A stretch of DNA of 64,000 bases, from positions 5,629,001-5,693,000 of the forward strand of contig NZ_CP012382.1 of the NCBI RefSeq assembly GCF_001267885.1, in the 5' to 3' direction. The notes below the pieces were generated by a model, which ran no database searches, was not told the origin of the DNA, and saw only the letters and a program-made list of their open reading frames with translations. Position numbers and translations under genes: made by a program. Numbering within the stretch: the first letter of the stretch is position 1; each line of letters opens with the position of its first letter. Origin of the DNA: Streptomyces ambofaciens ATCC 23877 (GTDB taxonomy: Bacteria; Actinomycetota; Actinomycetes; Streptomycetales; Streptomycetaceae). Positions 56,156-64,000 of the stretch are shown here, in pieces.

Positions 56156-56752
56156 GTGAGCACGACACCACCTGTTCTCGCCGCAGAGCTGGCGCAGGCG
56201 TGGGCCGACATTCAGCGGCACCACACCGAGCTGCCCGATCTTGCCGCGCCCGAGTCCCTGATCGGAGAGTCGTCGTCCGCCTGCGGGCACGAGCTCTCCT
56301 TCGAGCGACTGCTCCATGAGGCAGTCCACGGCATCGCCGCCGCGCGCGGAGTACGCGACACCTCCCGCGCGGGGCGTTATCACAACCGTCGTTTCCTTGC
56401 GATCGCCGAGGAGTTGGGCCTCGACCACCCCGAGGAGCCGCATCCCAGCAGTGGCTTCTCGCTGGTCACGCTCACCCCCGAGGCGAAGCGCCGCTACCGC
56501 CCGACGATCGAACGCCTCCAGCGTGCGCTGAAGGCCCACACCGCCGCGACCGCGACCGATTCGGCCCGCAGCTTCCGCGGGCCGGCCGCACGCCACGGCT
56601 CCTCCGGAGGAGGGGTGCGGGTGAAGGCGGTCTGCGACTGCGGACGCAACGTCCGGGTCGTCCCGTCCGTCCTGGCCCAGGCCCCGATCATGTGCGGCGG
56701 CTGCGGCAAGCCGTTCCGGATTCCGGAGGTGGTCGGCGCGGTGGCGAGCTGA
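56156..56752 (+). CDS. SprT-like HExxH protein with C-terminal zinc ribbon
   Basis: 198 residues from GTG (VSTTPPVLAAELAQAW). The middle has ACGHELSFERLLHEAVHGIAA, where HEAVH fits the HExxH zinc-peptidase motif near residue 54, followed by RYHNRRFLAIAEELGLDHP, which in SprT-like proteins supplies the third ligand. The C-terminus is a four-Cys ribbon, CDCGRNVRV and MCGGCGKPF. SprT/Spartan proteins cleave DNA-bound proteins; applying that role here is inference and residues beyond the motif are not checked. The gene just precedes the rpsP block. No recognisable ribosome binding site. Confidence 0.75.
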   Translation: MSTTPPVLAAELAQAWADIQRHHTELPDLAAPESLIGESSSACGHELSFERLLHEAVHGIAAARGVRDTSRAGRYHNRRFLAIAEELGLDHPEEPHPSSGFSLVTLTPEAKRRYRPTIERLQRALKAHTAATATDSARSFRGPAARHGSSGGGVRVKAVCDCGRNVRVVPSVLAQAPIMCGGCGKPFRIPEVVGAVAS

Positions 56753-56974
56753 GGATCCGGCTGCTCGTGGCGGCCGGATCCGGGCGCGGTGCCCTCGGTC
56801 CGCCCTCGGTCCGAAGGGCACGCCCGCGTGTGGCACAATGGTCAGCTGTACTCGACAGTCGCACAGGACCCCTCTCTCCTCCGGCTGACGCGTCCATCGG
56901 GCACTCGGGTACCGCAACCCCACGCGGCTCTCTCGCCGTGCCCACCCACGTCAAATCCAGGAGAACCCACTCCC

Positions 56975-57394
56975 GTGGCAGTCAAGATCAAGCTGAAGCG
57001 TCTGGGCAAGATCCGTTCGCCTCACTACCGCATCGTCGTCGCCGACTCCCGTACCCGCCGTGACGGCCGGGCCATCGAGGAGATCGGCAAGTACCACCCG
57101 ACGTACAACCCGTCGGTGATGGAGGTCGACGCCGAGCGTGTCGCGTACTGGCTCGGTGTCGGCGCCCAGCCGACCGAGCCCGTGCTCGCCATCCTGAAGA
57201 AGACCGGCGACTGGCAGAAGTTCAAGGGCGAGCCCGCCCCGGCCCCGCTGCTCGTGGCCGCCGAGAAGCCGGCCCGTCCGTCCTTCGAGGCGTTCGGCGG
57301 CGAGGACGACGGCAAGGGTGAGGCCATCACCCAGAAGAAGAAGGCCGAGAAGAAGGACGAGGCCGCGGCCTCGTCCGAGTCGACCGAGGCCTGA
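56975..57394 (+). CDS. rpsP: 30S ribosomal protein S16
   Basis: 139 residues from GTG, with CCAGGAGAA 10 bases upstream. The core (1-80) has [24 protein letters not shown] split over two strands and KYHPTYNP. The C-terminal 60 residues are a Lys/Ala/Glu-rich extension usual in actinobacteria. It is first of the rpsP-khpA-rimM-trmD-rplS set. A -10-like CACAAT lies at 56834-56839, giving a leader of about 130 bases in which ribosomal feedback could act (inference). Confidence 0.96.
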   Translation: MAVKIKLKRLGKIRSPHYRIVVADSRTRRDGRAIEEIGKYHPTYNPSVMEVDAERVAYWLGVGAQPTEPVLAILKKTGDWQKFKGEPAPAPLLVAAEKPARPSFEAFGGEDDGKGEAITQKKKAEKKDEAAASSESTEA

Positions 57395-57396
57395 GC

Positions 57397-57636
57397 ATGC
57401 TCGAGGAGGCTCTCGAGCACCTCGTGAAGGGCATCGTCGACAATCCTGACGATGTGCAGGTCGCCTCGCGCAACCTGCGTCGCGGGCGCGTGCTCGAGGT
57501 CCGGGTCCACCCCGACGACCTCGGCAAGGTGATCGGCCGCAACGGTCGCACCGCGCGCGCTCTGCGCACCGTCGTGGGCGCCATCGGCGGCCGTGGTGTC
57601 CGCGTCGACCTCGTCGACGTCGACCACGTCCGCTGA
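57397..57636 (+). CDS. khpA: KH-domain RNA-binding protein KhpA
   Basis: 79 residues from ATG two bases after rpsP. It is a single KH domain with HPDDLGKVIGRNGRTARALR containing the GxxG-type loop GRNG. KhpA (YlqC) forms a dimer with KhpB in other bacteria and binds many RNAs. The partner is not in the window. Confidence 0.93.
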   Translation: MLEEALEHLVKGIVDNPDDVQVASRNLRRGRVLEVRVHPDDLGKVIGRNGRTARALRTVVGAIGGRGVRVDLVDVDHVR

Positions 57637-57657
57637 CGTCAAACGCAGCACCGGCTC

Positions 57658-57690
57658 GGGCCGGGGAGGGCCACCGGCCGTCCCCGGCCC
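57658..57690 (+). terminator. Hairpin between khpA and rimM
   Basis: GGGCCGGGGA pairs with TCCCCGGCCC around a 13-base loop, 22 bases after khpA. It may weaken transcription into rimM. Confidence 0.5.
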
Positions 57691-57785
57691 GCAGTCGTTG
57701 TGAGCCGTGACCGACTCGTCGTAGTCCCGGACCATGGTTTCGGCCGTGGGTCTCGGTCGTAGTTCCGACAGGAGAAGCAAGCACA

Positions 57786-58349
57786 GTGCAGCTGGTAGTC
57801 GCGCGCATCGGCCGCGCCCATGGCATCAAGGGCGAGGTCACCGTGGAGGTCCGCACCGACGAGCCGGAACTGCGGCTCGGCCCCGGTGCCGTACTGGCCA
57901 CCGACCCCGCCTCCACCGGACCGCTCACCATCGAGACCGGCCGGGTCCACAGCGGCCGCCTCCTGCTGCGCTTCGCCGGTGTGCACGACCGCACCGGGGC
58001 CGAGGCGCTGCGCAACACCCTCCTGATCGCCGAGGTCGACCCCGAGGAGCGGCCGGAGGACGAGGACGAGTACTACGACCACCAGCTGATCGACCTCGAC
58101 GTGGTGACCGAGGACGGCACGGAGGTCGGCCGGATCACCGAGATCTCCCACCTGCCCACGCAGGACCTGTTCGTCGTGGAGCGCGCCGACGGCAGCGAGG
58201 TCTACGTGCCGTTCGTCTCCGAGATCGTCACCGAGATCGACCTGGACGAGCAGCGCGCGGTCATCGACCCGCCGCCCGGCCTGATCGACGACCGCGCGGA
58301 GGTCGCCTCCGCGCGGGACGCCGAGAACACGGCCGGGGACGAGGCGTGA
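57786..58349 (+). CDS. rimM: Ribosome maturation factor RimM
   Basis: 187 residues from GTG, with AGGAG about 11 bases upstream. It assists 30S assembly by binding S19. N-terminal RimM domain with [20 protein letters not shown]-terminal PRC-barrel with [12 protein letters not shown] and [13 protein letters not shown]. An acidic loop (EERPEDEDE) joins them, and the C-terminus has a 20-residue Ala/Asp/Glu tail. trmD begins at its last base (TGATG). Confidence 0.95.
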   Translation: MQLVVARIGRAHGIKGEVTVEVRTDEPELRLGPGAVLATDPASTGPLTIETGRVHSGRLLLRFAGVHDRTGAEALRNTLLIAEVDPEERPEDEDEYYDHQLIDLDVVTEDGTEVGRITEISHLPTQDLFVVERADGSEVYVPFVSEIVTEIDLDEQRAVIDPPPGLIDDRAEVASARDAENTAGDEA

Positions 58350-59182
58350 TGCGGCTCGACGTCGTCACGATCTTCCCCGAGTACCTGGAACCGCTGAACG
58401 TCTCCCTCGTCGGCAAGGCACGCGCGCGGGGGCAGCTGAACGTCCACGTGCACGACCTGCGCGACTGGACGTACGACCGCCACAACACCGTCGACGACAC
58501 CCCGTACGGCGGCGGCCCCGGCATGGTGATGAAGACCGAGCCGTGGGGCGACGCACTCGACTCCGTCCTGGCCGACGGCTACGAGACGGGCTCCGGCGGA
58601 CCCGCCCTGATCGTGCCCACGCCCAGCGGCCGGCCCTTCACCCAGGACCTCGCCGTCCAGCTCTCCGAGCGCCCCTGGCTGATCTTCACGCCCGCCCGTT
58701 ACGAGGGCATCGACCGCCGCGTGATCGACGAGTACGCGACCAGGATGCCCGTGTACGAGGTGTCCATCGGCGACTACGTCCTGGCCGGTGGCGAGGCCGC
58801 CGTACTCGTCGTCACCGAGGCCGTGGCGCGGCTGCTGCCCGGCGTCCTGGGCAACGCGGAGTCCCACCGGGACGACTCCTTCGCCCCCGGTGCGATGGCC
58901 AGCCTGCTGGAGGGCCCCGTCCACACCAAGCCGCCGCAGTGGCGCGGGCGCGGCATCCCCGACGTGCTGCTCAGCGGGCACCACGGGAAGATCGCCCGCT
59001 GGCGCCGCGACGAGGCCCTGCGGCGCACCACGGCGAACCGGCCCGACCTGATCGAGCGGTGCGATCCGAAGGCCTTCGACAAGAAGGACCGGGAGATGCT
59101 CTCCATCCTGGGCTGGGAGCCCGACCCGGCGGGAGAGCCGTACGGCCGATTTTGGCGCAGGACCCCGGGCGTGGAAGAATAG
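58349..59182 (+). CDS. trmD: tRNA (guanine-N1)-methyltransferase TrmD
   Basis: 277 residues from ATG overlapping the rimM stop; an adjacent GTG codon (58346) is possible. It methylates G37 of tRNAs with a CNN anticodon-adjacent G. The trefoil-knot SPOUT fold is indicated by DDTPYGGGPGMVMKTEPW, RYEGIDRRVIDEY and SIGDYVLAGGEAAVLVV. It is fourth in the S16 block; rplS follows after 136 bases. Confidence 0.96.
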   Translation: MRLDVVTIFPEYLEPLNVSLVGKARARGQLNVHVHDLRDWTYDRHNTVDDTPYGGGPGMVMKTEPWGDALDSVLADGYETGSGGPALIVPTPSGRPFTQDLAVQLSERPWLIFTPARYEGIDRRVIDEYATRMPVYEVSIGDYVLAGGEAAVLVVTEAVARLLPGVLGNAESHRDDSFAPGAMASLLEGPVHTKPPQWRGRGIPDVLLSGHHGKIARWRRDEALRRTTANRPDLIERCDPKAFDKKDREMLSILGWEPDPAGEPYGRFWRRTPGVEE

Positions 59183-59318
59183 GCCGCTGTTGTGCGTCCG
59201 TCCGGAGCGCGCCCCTGCCACAGGGGGAGACGACGCCCGTCCCGACCCGCACGACCCTGATCCCGAAACACCTAGTTTCCGTTGATGACCTGTGGCATCA
59301 GCGAAGAAAGCAGACGCA

Positions 59319-59669
59319 ATGTCTCACCTGCTCGACTCCGTCGACGCCTCGTCGCTGCGCAGCGACGTCCCCGCCTTCCGCCCCGGCGACACCGTCAACG
59401 TCCACGTCCGCGTCATCGAGGGCAACCGCTCCCGTGTGCAGCAGTTCAAGGGCGTAGTCATCCGCCGCCAGGGCGCCGGCGTGCGCGAGACCTTCACGGT
59501 CCGCAAGGTCTCCTTCTCCGTCGGCGTCGAGCGCACCTTCCCGGTGCACACCCCGATCGTGGAGAAGATCGAGCTCGTCACCCGCGGTGACGTCCGTCGC
59601 GCGAAGCTGTACTACCTGCGCGAGCTGCGCGGCAAGGCCGCGAAGATCAAGGAGAAGCGCGAGAGCTGA
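59319..59669 (+). CDS. rplS: 50S ribosomal protein L19
   Basis: 116 residues from ATG ([18 protein letters not shown]), the usual length. An upstream in-frame start at 59292 would add 9 residues without a better site. It bridges the subunits. The signature [21 protein letters not shown] is split across the middle, followed by [10 protein letters not shown]. The C-terminus is basic ([11 protein letters not shown]). The 136-base spacer before it may hold its own promoter. Confidence 0.97.
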   Translation: MSHLLDSVDASSLRSDVPAFRPGDTVNVHVRVIEGNRSRVQQFKGVVIRRQGAGVRETFTVRKVSFSVGVERTFPVHTPIVEKIELVTRGDVRRAKLYYLRELRGKAAKIKEKRES

Positions 59670-59714
59670 GCGCCCTCCGGGGTCCACACCGGGGCCGGAT
59701 AGCATCTGGCCCCG

Positions 59715-60554
59715 ATGGACACCGAAGCACAGCCCACGGAGCGCGACCGCTCCTCCCGTTCTTCCGACTCCGAGCAGCCCTCGGAACCGGAGGGACCGGA
59801 GGAACGGTCGCGTTCCGCGTTCGCGGGCCGGCTCACGGACTGGGTGCCGGGCGGCCGGATCACCGTGACCCTGCTGACGCTGCTGCTGTTCCTGCTGCTG
59901 CTCAGCACCTTCGTCCTCCAGCCGTTCCAGATCCCCAGCGGTTCCATGGAGCGCGGATTGAGGATCGGGGACCGGGTTCTCGTAAACAAGTTGGCGTACC
60001 GTTTCGATGGCGGGCCGCGGCGGGGCGACATCGTCGTCTTCGACGGCACCGGGCTCTTCGGGCACGGCGACTACATCAAACGCGTTGTCGGTGTGGGCGG
60101 GGACCATGTGGTGTGCTGCGACCGGGAGGGGAGAGTCCAGGTGAACGGCCAGTCGGTCGACGAGTCGGCGTTCCTGTACCCCGGGGACCGTCCGTCCACG
60201 GTGCCCTTCGACGTCGTGGTCCCGGACGGCGCCCTGTTCGTCCTCGGCGACCACCGTGCCGACTCCAGCGACTCCCGCGACCACCTCGGCTCGCCGGGCG
60301 GCGGCATGGTCCCGGTCGACGAGGTGATCGGCCGCGCCGACTGGATCGTCTGGCCCTTCTCCCATGCCACGCACCTCGACCGTCCCGACGCCTACGCACG
60401 CGTACCGGACGCGGACGAGTCGGCCCCGGCGACGACCGGGCCGGCCCCGGCCGCGGAGGATCCGGCCCCGGCGACGACCGGACCGGCCCCGGGCACGGGC
60501 GAGCCGGCTCCTGGCGCACGCCCGTCCGAGCAGGCCAAGGGCGTCGATGGGTAA
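59715..60554 (+). CDS. sipW: Type I signal peptidase SipW-like
   Basis: 279 residues from ATG. It cleaves signal peptides on the outer face of the membrane. One N-terminal membrane helix (about 50-70, ITVTLLTLLLFLLLLSTFVL), then the catalytic serine in IPSGSME and the lysine in YIKRVVGVGGDHV, so the Ser/Lys dyad is intact. Box D is VLGDHRADSSDSRD. The C-terminus has no second helix; it is a Pro/Ala/Thr tail with repeats of PATTGPAP type. It is first of four tandem signal peptidase genes, 45 bases after rplS. Confidence 0.93.
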   Translation: MDTEAQPTERDRSSRSSDSEQPSEPEGPEERSRSAFAGRLTDWVPGGRITVTLLTLLLFLLLLSTFVLQPFQIPSGSMERGLRIGDRVLVNKLAYRFDGGPRRGDIVVFDGTGLFGHGDYIKRVVGVGGDHVVCCDREGRVQVNGQSVDESAFLYPGDRPSTVPFDVVVPDGALFVLGDHRADSSDSRDHLGSPGGGMVPVDEVIGRADWIVWPFSHATHLDRPDAYARVPDADESAPATTGPAPAAEDPAPATTGPAPGTGEPAPGARPSEQAKGVDG

Positions 60555-61866
60555 CCGGGGCAAACCGCGTGGGGCGGCCAGCAGCCCCGCGGAGAACCTG
60601 CTGCCCACCGGCTCCCGGCGCGCGAACCCGCCGTCCGGCGGCCGGTCGCGTGCCGAGCGGCGCAAGCTCCAGCGCAAGGTGAAGCGGCGTCGCAGGCGCA
60701 GTGCGGTCAAGGAGATACCCCTCCTCGTGGGCGTCGCCGTCCTGATAGCGCTGGTGCTGAAGACCTTCCTCGTCCAGGCCTTCGTGATCCCCTCGGGCTC
60801 CATGGAGCAGACGATCCGGATCGGCGACCGTGTCCTGGTGGACAAGTTCACGCCCTGGTTCGGCTCCGAGCCGCAGCGCGGGGACGTCGTCGTGTTCCGG
60901 GACCCCGGAGGGTGGCTCCGGGGCGAGCAGACCACGCAGAAGGACGACCCCGTCGTCATCAAGCAGGTCAAGGAGGGCCTCGCCTTCATCGGCCTGCTGC
61001 CGTCCGACGACGAGAAGGACCTCATCAAGCGGGTCGTCGGAGTGGGCGGGGACCGGGTCAAGTGCTGTGACACCCAGGGCCGGGTCACCGTCAACGGCGT
61101 CCCCCTGACCGAGGACTACCTGTATCCCGGCGACAGGCCCTCCACGACACCCTTCGACGTCGAGGTCCCCGAGGGGCGGCTGTGGGTGATGGGCGACCAC
61201 CGGTCGAACTCCGCCGACTCCCGTTTCCACCAGGACACCGACTTCGGCACGGTCTCCGAGGAGGAGGTCGTGGGGCGCGCCATGGTGATCGCCTGGCCCT
61301 TCGGCCACTGGACCACCCTGGACGAACCGAAAACGTACGCGTCCGTGTCCGACTCGGCCTCCGGTTCGACCGCCGCCCCCCGGCTGTCGCATAGGGTTGC
61401 CCCCGACGATCCGAACGCGATGATTCAACTCCCGACCCCTGCGGAACTCCCGCTCGTTATGGGAGTGGTGGGCCTGCACCGTGTACGGGGCAGGCGGTGG
61501 CAGAGAGTGAGGAGTTGGCGTGGGGGATGTGGCGGTTGGCGCACGGTCCGGACACGACGGCGAGGAGAACCGCGGACACCCCGTGGAGACAGCCGTCCCG
61601 GCCGCGGACGGCGCCCCGGCCTCCGGGCACGACTCCGGGACCGAGGACGGCAGGGTGACGGACGAACACAGCGGGCCCCAGGACGAGGGAGTGGGCGGGA
61701 CACCCGCCGCGGCACCGCCCGAGCAGAAGAAGCAGCGCTCCTTCTGGAAGGAGCTGCCGATCCTGATCGGCATCGCACTGGTACTCGCGCTGCTGATCAA
61801 GACGTTCCTGGTGCAGGCGTTCTCGATCCCGTCCGCCTCGATGCAGAACACGCTCACGATCAATGA
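60547..61866 (+). CDS. sipX: Type I signal peptidase SipX-like, with anomalous open 3' end
   Basis: The open frame is 439 residues from ATG and overlaps sipW by 8 bases. Residues 1-320 are a normal enzyme: a basic lead with RRRRRSAVKE, helix LLVGVAVLIALVLKTFLV, Ser in IPSGSMEQT, Lys in LIKRVVGVGGDRV, box D MGDHRSNSADSR and a C-terminal helix LPLVMGVVGLHRV followed by basic residues. No in-frame stop comes before sipY, so the last 115 codons simply read sipY DNA in another frame, giving Arg/Gly-rich nonsense. A TGA at 61508-61510 in the next frame, just before the sipY ribosome binding site, would end a 320-residue protein if one base were removed. Confidence 0.8.
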   Translation: MGNRGKPRGAASSPAENLLPTGSRRANPPSGGRSRAERRKLQRKVKRRRRRSAVKEIPLLVGVAVLIALVLKTFLVQAFVIPSGSMEQTIRIGDRVLVDKFTPWFGSEPQRGDVVVFRDPGGWLRGEQTTQKDDPVVIKQVKEGLAFIGLLPSDDEKDLIKRVVGVGGDRVKCCDTQGRVTVNGVPLTEDYLYPGDRPSTTPFDVEVPEGRLWVMGDHRSNSADSRFHQDTDFGTVSEEEVVGRAMVIAWPFGHWTTLDEPKTYASVSDSASGSTAAPRLSHRVAPDDPNAMIQLPTPAELPLVMGVVGLHRVRGRRWQRVRSWRGGCGGWRTVRTRRRGEPRTPRGDSRPGRGRRPGLRARLRDRGRQGDGRTQRAPGRGSGRDTRRGTARAEEAALLLEGAADPDRHRTGTRAADQDVPGAGVLDPVRLDAEHAHDQ

Positions 61867-62509
61867 CCGCGTCCTGGTCGACAAGCTCACCCCCTGGTTC
61901 GGTTCCGAGCCCGAGCGCGGCGAGGTCGTCGTCTTCCACGACCCGGACGACTGGCTGGCGGGCGAGCCCACCCCCGACCCGAACGCGTTGCAGACGGTCC
62001 TCAGCTGGATCGGCCTGATGCCGTCCGCGGACGAGAAGGACCTGATCAAGCGCGTCATCGGCGTCGGCGGCGACACCGTCGAGTGCAGCAAGACCGGGCC
62101 GCTCAAGGTCAACGGCAAGGCGCTGAACGAGCCGTACGTCTACCCCGGCAACACGCCGTGCAGCGTCGACGACCAGGGCGGCCAGTTCAAGGTCAAGGTG
62201 CCCGAGGGTTCCCTCTGGGTCATGGGCGACCACCGGCAGAACTCCCGGGACTCCCGGTACAACCAGTCGGACAAGCACGGCGGCATGGTGCCGGTGAAGG
62301 AGGTCGTCGGCCGCGCCATCGTGATCGCCTGGCCGATGAACCGCTGGGACACCCTGCCGGTGCCCGACACCTTCGACCAGGACGGTCTGCAGGCCCGGTC
62401 GTCGGCCGCCGCCGCGCTGTCGGCCGCGCCCCAGGGCCTGGCCCTGGCCGGGATCGTGCCGGTCGTCTGGTGGCGGCGCAGGCGTACCGCTCCCGCCGAG
62501 ACCCGCTGA
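61520..62509 (+). CDS. sipY: Type I signal peptidase SipY-like
   Basis: 329 residues from GTG, with GAGGAG 5 bases upstream. A 70-residue polar lead precedes the helix (ELPILIGIALVLALLIKTFLV). The catalytic serine is in IPSASMQNT and the lysine in DLIKRVIGVGGDTV. Box D is MGDHRQNSRDSRYNQ. A C-terminal helix (QGLALAGIVPVVWW) ends in RRRR, so both ends are membrane-anchored, as in the Streptomyces SipX/Y/Z set. The SipX frame overlaps it by 347 bases. Confidence 0.93.
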   Translation: MGDVAVGARSGHDGEENRGHPVETAVPAADGAPASGHDSGTEDGRVTDEHSGPQDEGVGGTPAAAPPEQKKQRSFWKELPILIGIALVLALLIKTFLVQAFSIPSASMQNTLTINDRVLVDKLTPWFGSEPERGEVVVFHDPDDWLAGEPTPDPNALQTVLSWIGLMPSADEKDLIKRVIGVGGDTVECSKTGPLKVNGKALNEPYVYPGNTPCSVDDQGGQFKVKVPEGSLWVMGDHRQNSRDSRYNQSDKHGGMVPVKEVVGRAIVIAWPMNRWDTLPVPDTFDQDGLQARSSAAAALSAAPQGLALAGIVPVVWWRRRRTAPAETR

Positions 62510-62570
62510 GACCCCCGGGCCGTACGCCTGTCGCCGCAGGGTGCGGCCCGTCTCACGGAGGCAGCCCTGC

Positions 62571-62600
62571 CAGCCCCTTCCGGGTCTCCGGGAGGGGCTG
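62571..62600 (+). terminator. Hairpin between sipY and sipZ
   Basis: CAGCCCCTTCCGG pairs over 13 positions (one T-G) around loop GTCT. It lies 61 bases after sipY and may separate sipZ from the first three genes. Confidence 0.6.
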
Positions 62601-62635
62601 CCCCGTTCCGGTACCGCCGGGTAAGGTGCGGATCC

Positions 62636-63412
62636 ATGGGTGGCGAGAGCACGACACGTACGGCCCCGCGTGACGGCGGAGCGAACAGGGGCCCGGTCGG
62701 TGGCCGGACCGGACAGCGGCTGTCCGGCCTCGCCGTGGCGCTGGGCCTGGTGCTGTTCCTCGGCGGTTTCGCCTGGGGTGCGGTCGTCTACCGGCCCTAC
62801 ACCGTGCCGACCAGCTCGATGACGCCCACGATCGACGCCGGGGACCGGGTCCTGGCACAGCGCGTCGACGGCACCGACGTCCGCCGCGGCGACGTCGTCG
62901 TCTTCAAGGACGCGACCTGGGCCGACGCCCCGATGGTCAAGCGGGTCGTCGCCGTCGGCGGGGACGTCGTCTCCTGCTGCCAGGAGGGCAAGCTCAAGGT
63001 CAACGGCAAGGTGATCGATGAGCCGTACCTGCTCGCCGGCACGCCGGCCGAGATCACCGACTTCCCGACCGTGACCGTCCCCGAGGGCCGCCTGTTCCTG
63101 CTCGGCGACGAGCGCGACAACTCCGTGGACTCCACCGCCCACCTCACGGACGCCGCCGGCGGGACCGTGTCGCGCGGTGCCGTGGACGCCCGCGTCGACG
63201 CCGTGGTCTGGCCGATGGACGGCATGCTGGAGCGTCCGACCGGGTTCCGGACGCTGGGCGAGCTCTCCTCGCCCGGCCCGCTGCGGACGGTCGTCGCGCT
63301 GGTGATCGCCGGGGCGGTGCTGATCCTCGCCGGCGCCGCGTACGGTCCCTTCGCCAAGAGGGCCGCGGCCTCCCGTGCGCGGAAGGGGACGGGGCCCACC
63401 GGTGCCCGCTGA
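62636..63412 (+). CDS. sipZ: Type I signal peptidase SipZ-like
   Basis: 258 residues from ATG. First helix at about 30-50 (LSGLAVALGLVLFLGG). The catalytic serine is in VPTSSMTPTI and the lysine in MVKRVVAVGGDVV. Box D is LGDERDNSVDS, where the usual His of GDHR is replaced by Glu. The second helix near the C-terminus is VVALVIAGAVLILAGAA, followed by basic residues. It overlaps the Nudix gene by 11 bases, so that gene is coupled to it. Confidence 0.93.
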   Translation: MGGESTTRTAPRDGGANRGPVGGRTGQRLSGLAVALGLVLFLGGFAWGAVVYRPYTVPTSSMTPTIDAGDRVLAQRVDGTDVRRGDVVVFKDATWADAPMVKRVVAVGGDVVSCCQEGKLKVNGKVIDEPYLLAGTPAEITDFPTVTVPEGRLFLLGDERDNSVDSTAHLTDAAGGTVSRGAVDARVDAVVWPMDGMLERPTGFRTLGELSSPGPLRTVVALVIAGAVLILAGAAYGPFAKRAAASRARKGTGPTGAR

Positions 63413-63926
63413 GCCGACGCCGGCCGGGCACGACTCCTACGAGGGCGGCTTGCGCAGGGTCGCCCGGGTGGTGCTGCTCGACCCCGACGACCGCATCCTG
63501 CTCCTGCACGGGCACGAACCGGACGATCCGGCCGACGACTGGTGGTTCACCCCCGGCGGCGGCGTGGAGGGCGACGAGACCCGCGAGCAGGCCGCGCGGC
63601 GGGAACTCGTGGAGGAGACCGGCATCACCGACATCGAGCTCGGCCCGGTGCTGTGGCGGCGCAGGTGCTCCTTCCCCTTCGCGGGCCGCCGCTGGGACCA
63701 GGACGAGTGGTACTACCTGGCCCGCACCACACAGACCGCGACCGAGGCCGTGGGCCTGACCGAACTGGAGCGCCGCAGTGTCGCCGGAGCGCGCTGGTGG
63801 ACGTGTCAGGAACTGACCCGGGCACATGAGACGGTGTATCCGACCAGACTCGCCGGGCTGCTGCGCACGCTGCTCGACGAAGGGCCCCCCGCCGGGCCGG
63901 TGACCCTGGACACCGAAATCGTCTAG
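63402..63926 (+). CDS. Nudix hydrolase
   Basis: 174 residues from GTG (VPAEPTPAGHDSYEGG). The Nudix box GGVEGDETREQAARRELVEETG is complete in pattern (G, x5, E, x7, REL, x2, EE, x, G) and binds the catalytic metals. It is preceded by RVARVVLLDPDDRILLLHGH and WWFTPGGG. The substrate is a nucleoside diphosphate linked to some moiety; not identifiable. It starts inside the end of sipZ. A -10-like CACAAT at 63945-63950 downstream probably serves the next gene. Confidence 0.93.
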   Translation: MPAEPTPAGHDSYEGGLRRVARVVLLDPDDRILLLHGHEPDDPADDWWFTPGGGVEGDETREQAARRELVEETGITDIELGPVLWRRRCSFPFAGRRWDQDEWYYLARTTQTATEAVGLTELERRSVAGARWWTCQELTRAHETVYPTRLAGLLRTLLDEGPPAGPVTLDTEIV

Positions 63927-63982
63927 GGGCGCACGGGACTGGCGCACAATGGTGGGACCGCACGGCTGAAGGGGAACATGCC

Positions 63983-64000
63983 ATGAGCGCCGAGGACCTC
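63983..64000 (+). CDS. Start of the next gene, likely DUF2469 family (cut by window edge)
   Basis: Only six codons are visible: ATG then SAEDL. AAGGGGAAC lies 6-8 bases upstream, a good ribosome binding site. The DUF2469 proteins of actinobacteria start MSAEDLEKYE and lie next to the signal peptidase and Nudix genes in Streptomyces, as far as I recall. The call rests on this short match and position. Confidence 0.6.

Noticed and set aside
59298..61094. Long minus-strand frame opposite rplS, sipW and sipX
   Set aside because: Shadow frame. All three plus-strand genes carry clear family motifs.

Overview
This is a 64 kb piece of a Streptomyces chromosome. The signs are very high GC, frequent GTG and TTG starts, many 1-8 base start/stop overlaps, a conservon of the cvn type, NsdA, NdgR, a lysine-tailed HU (HupS) and four tandem type I signal peptidases. 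From memory, the gene order is the conserved core region that contains ndgR-leuCD, smc-glcP-ftsY, nsdA, amtB-glnK-glnD, ffh and the rpsP-trmD-rplS block in S. coelicolor (roughly SCO5543 to SCO5601). I could not run a search, so family names rest on motifs, lengths and context.

Layout. At 1-4346 (minus strand) lie two members of a cvn conservon: a Roadblock protein cut by the left edge and a large sensor kinase. At 4949-8405 come a small unrecognised protein, a fumarylacetoacetate-hydrolase family protein, glutamyl-tRNA synthetase (gltX) and a HAD phosphatase. At 8498-9024 there is a five-gene tRNA cluster (Gln-Glu-Glu-Gln-Glu). It sits beside gltX, so a Glu/Gln tRNA supply and its charging enzyme are neighbours. 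At 9188-12129 ndgR is divergent from leuCD (leucine synthesis). At 12405-16433 are a small helical protein, hupS, a cofactor F420 gene (cofC) with a small partner, an acyltransferase and gpsA (phospholipid precursors). At 16609-20248 are ddlA, a stand-alone AsnC/Lrp effector domain, thiL and thiD. At 20434-26108 are rpmB, a DAK/FakA-like kinase, recG, rsmD and coaD.

At 26251-30158 is a growth, ribosome and repair cluster: a SepIVA-like coiled-coil protein, DUF177/YceD, rpmF, rnc and mutM. At 30148-33582 are an HxlR regulator, a small membrane protein, a CAP-domain protein, acylphosphatase and a small coiled-coil protein. At 33838-42552 are smc, the glucose permease gene glcP with an unusual AT-rich repeat-bearing leader, a repeat-filled spacer, an NCS1 permease and ftsY. 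At 42822-49916 are an orphan primase-polymerase domain, nsdA and the nitrogen operon amtB-glnK-glnD behind a GlnR-like box. At 50136-56752 are ffh, an FtsH-type protease, a lipoprotein, a methyltransferase and an HExxH protein with a zinc ribbon. At 56975-59669 is the ribosome block rpsP-khpA-rimM-trmD-rplS. At 59715-63926 are four signal peptidases and a Nudix hydrolase. The first codons of a DUF2469-like gene end the window.

Most of the window is core genome. No prophage, transposase or biosynthetic cluster was seen. The parts that stand out are between genes or at gene ends. They are two degenerate type I-E CRISPR-like repeats exactly 61 bases apart with no cas genes (between glnD and ffh), a signal peptidase frame that runs 347 bases into the next gene, several short tandem repeats that copy gene ends, tRNA copies that differ only by paired changes, and a small protein with a repeated NPRRT motif.
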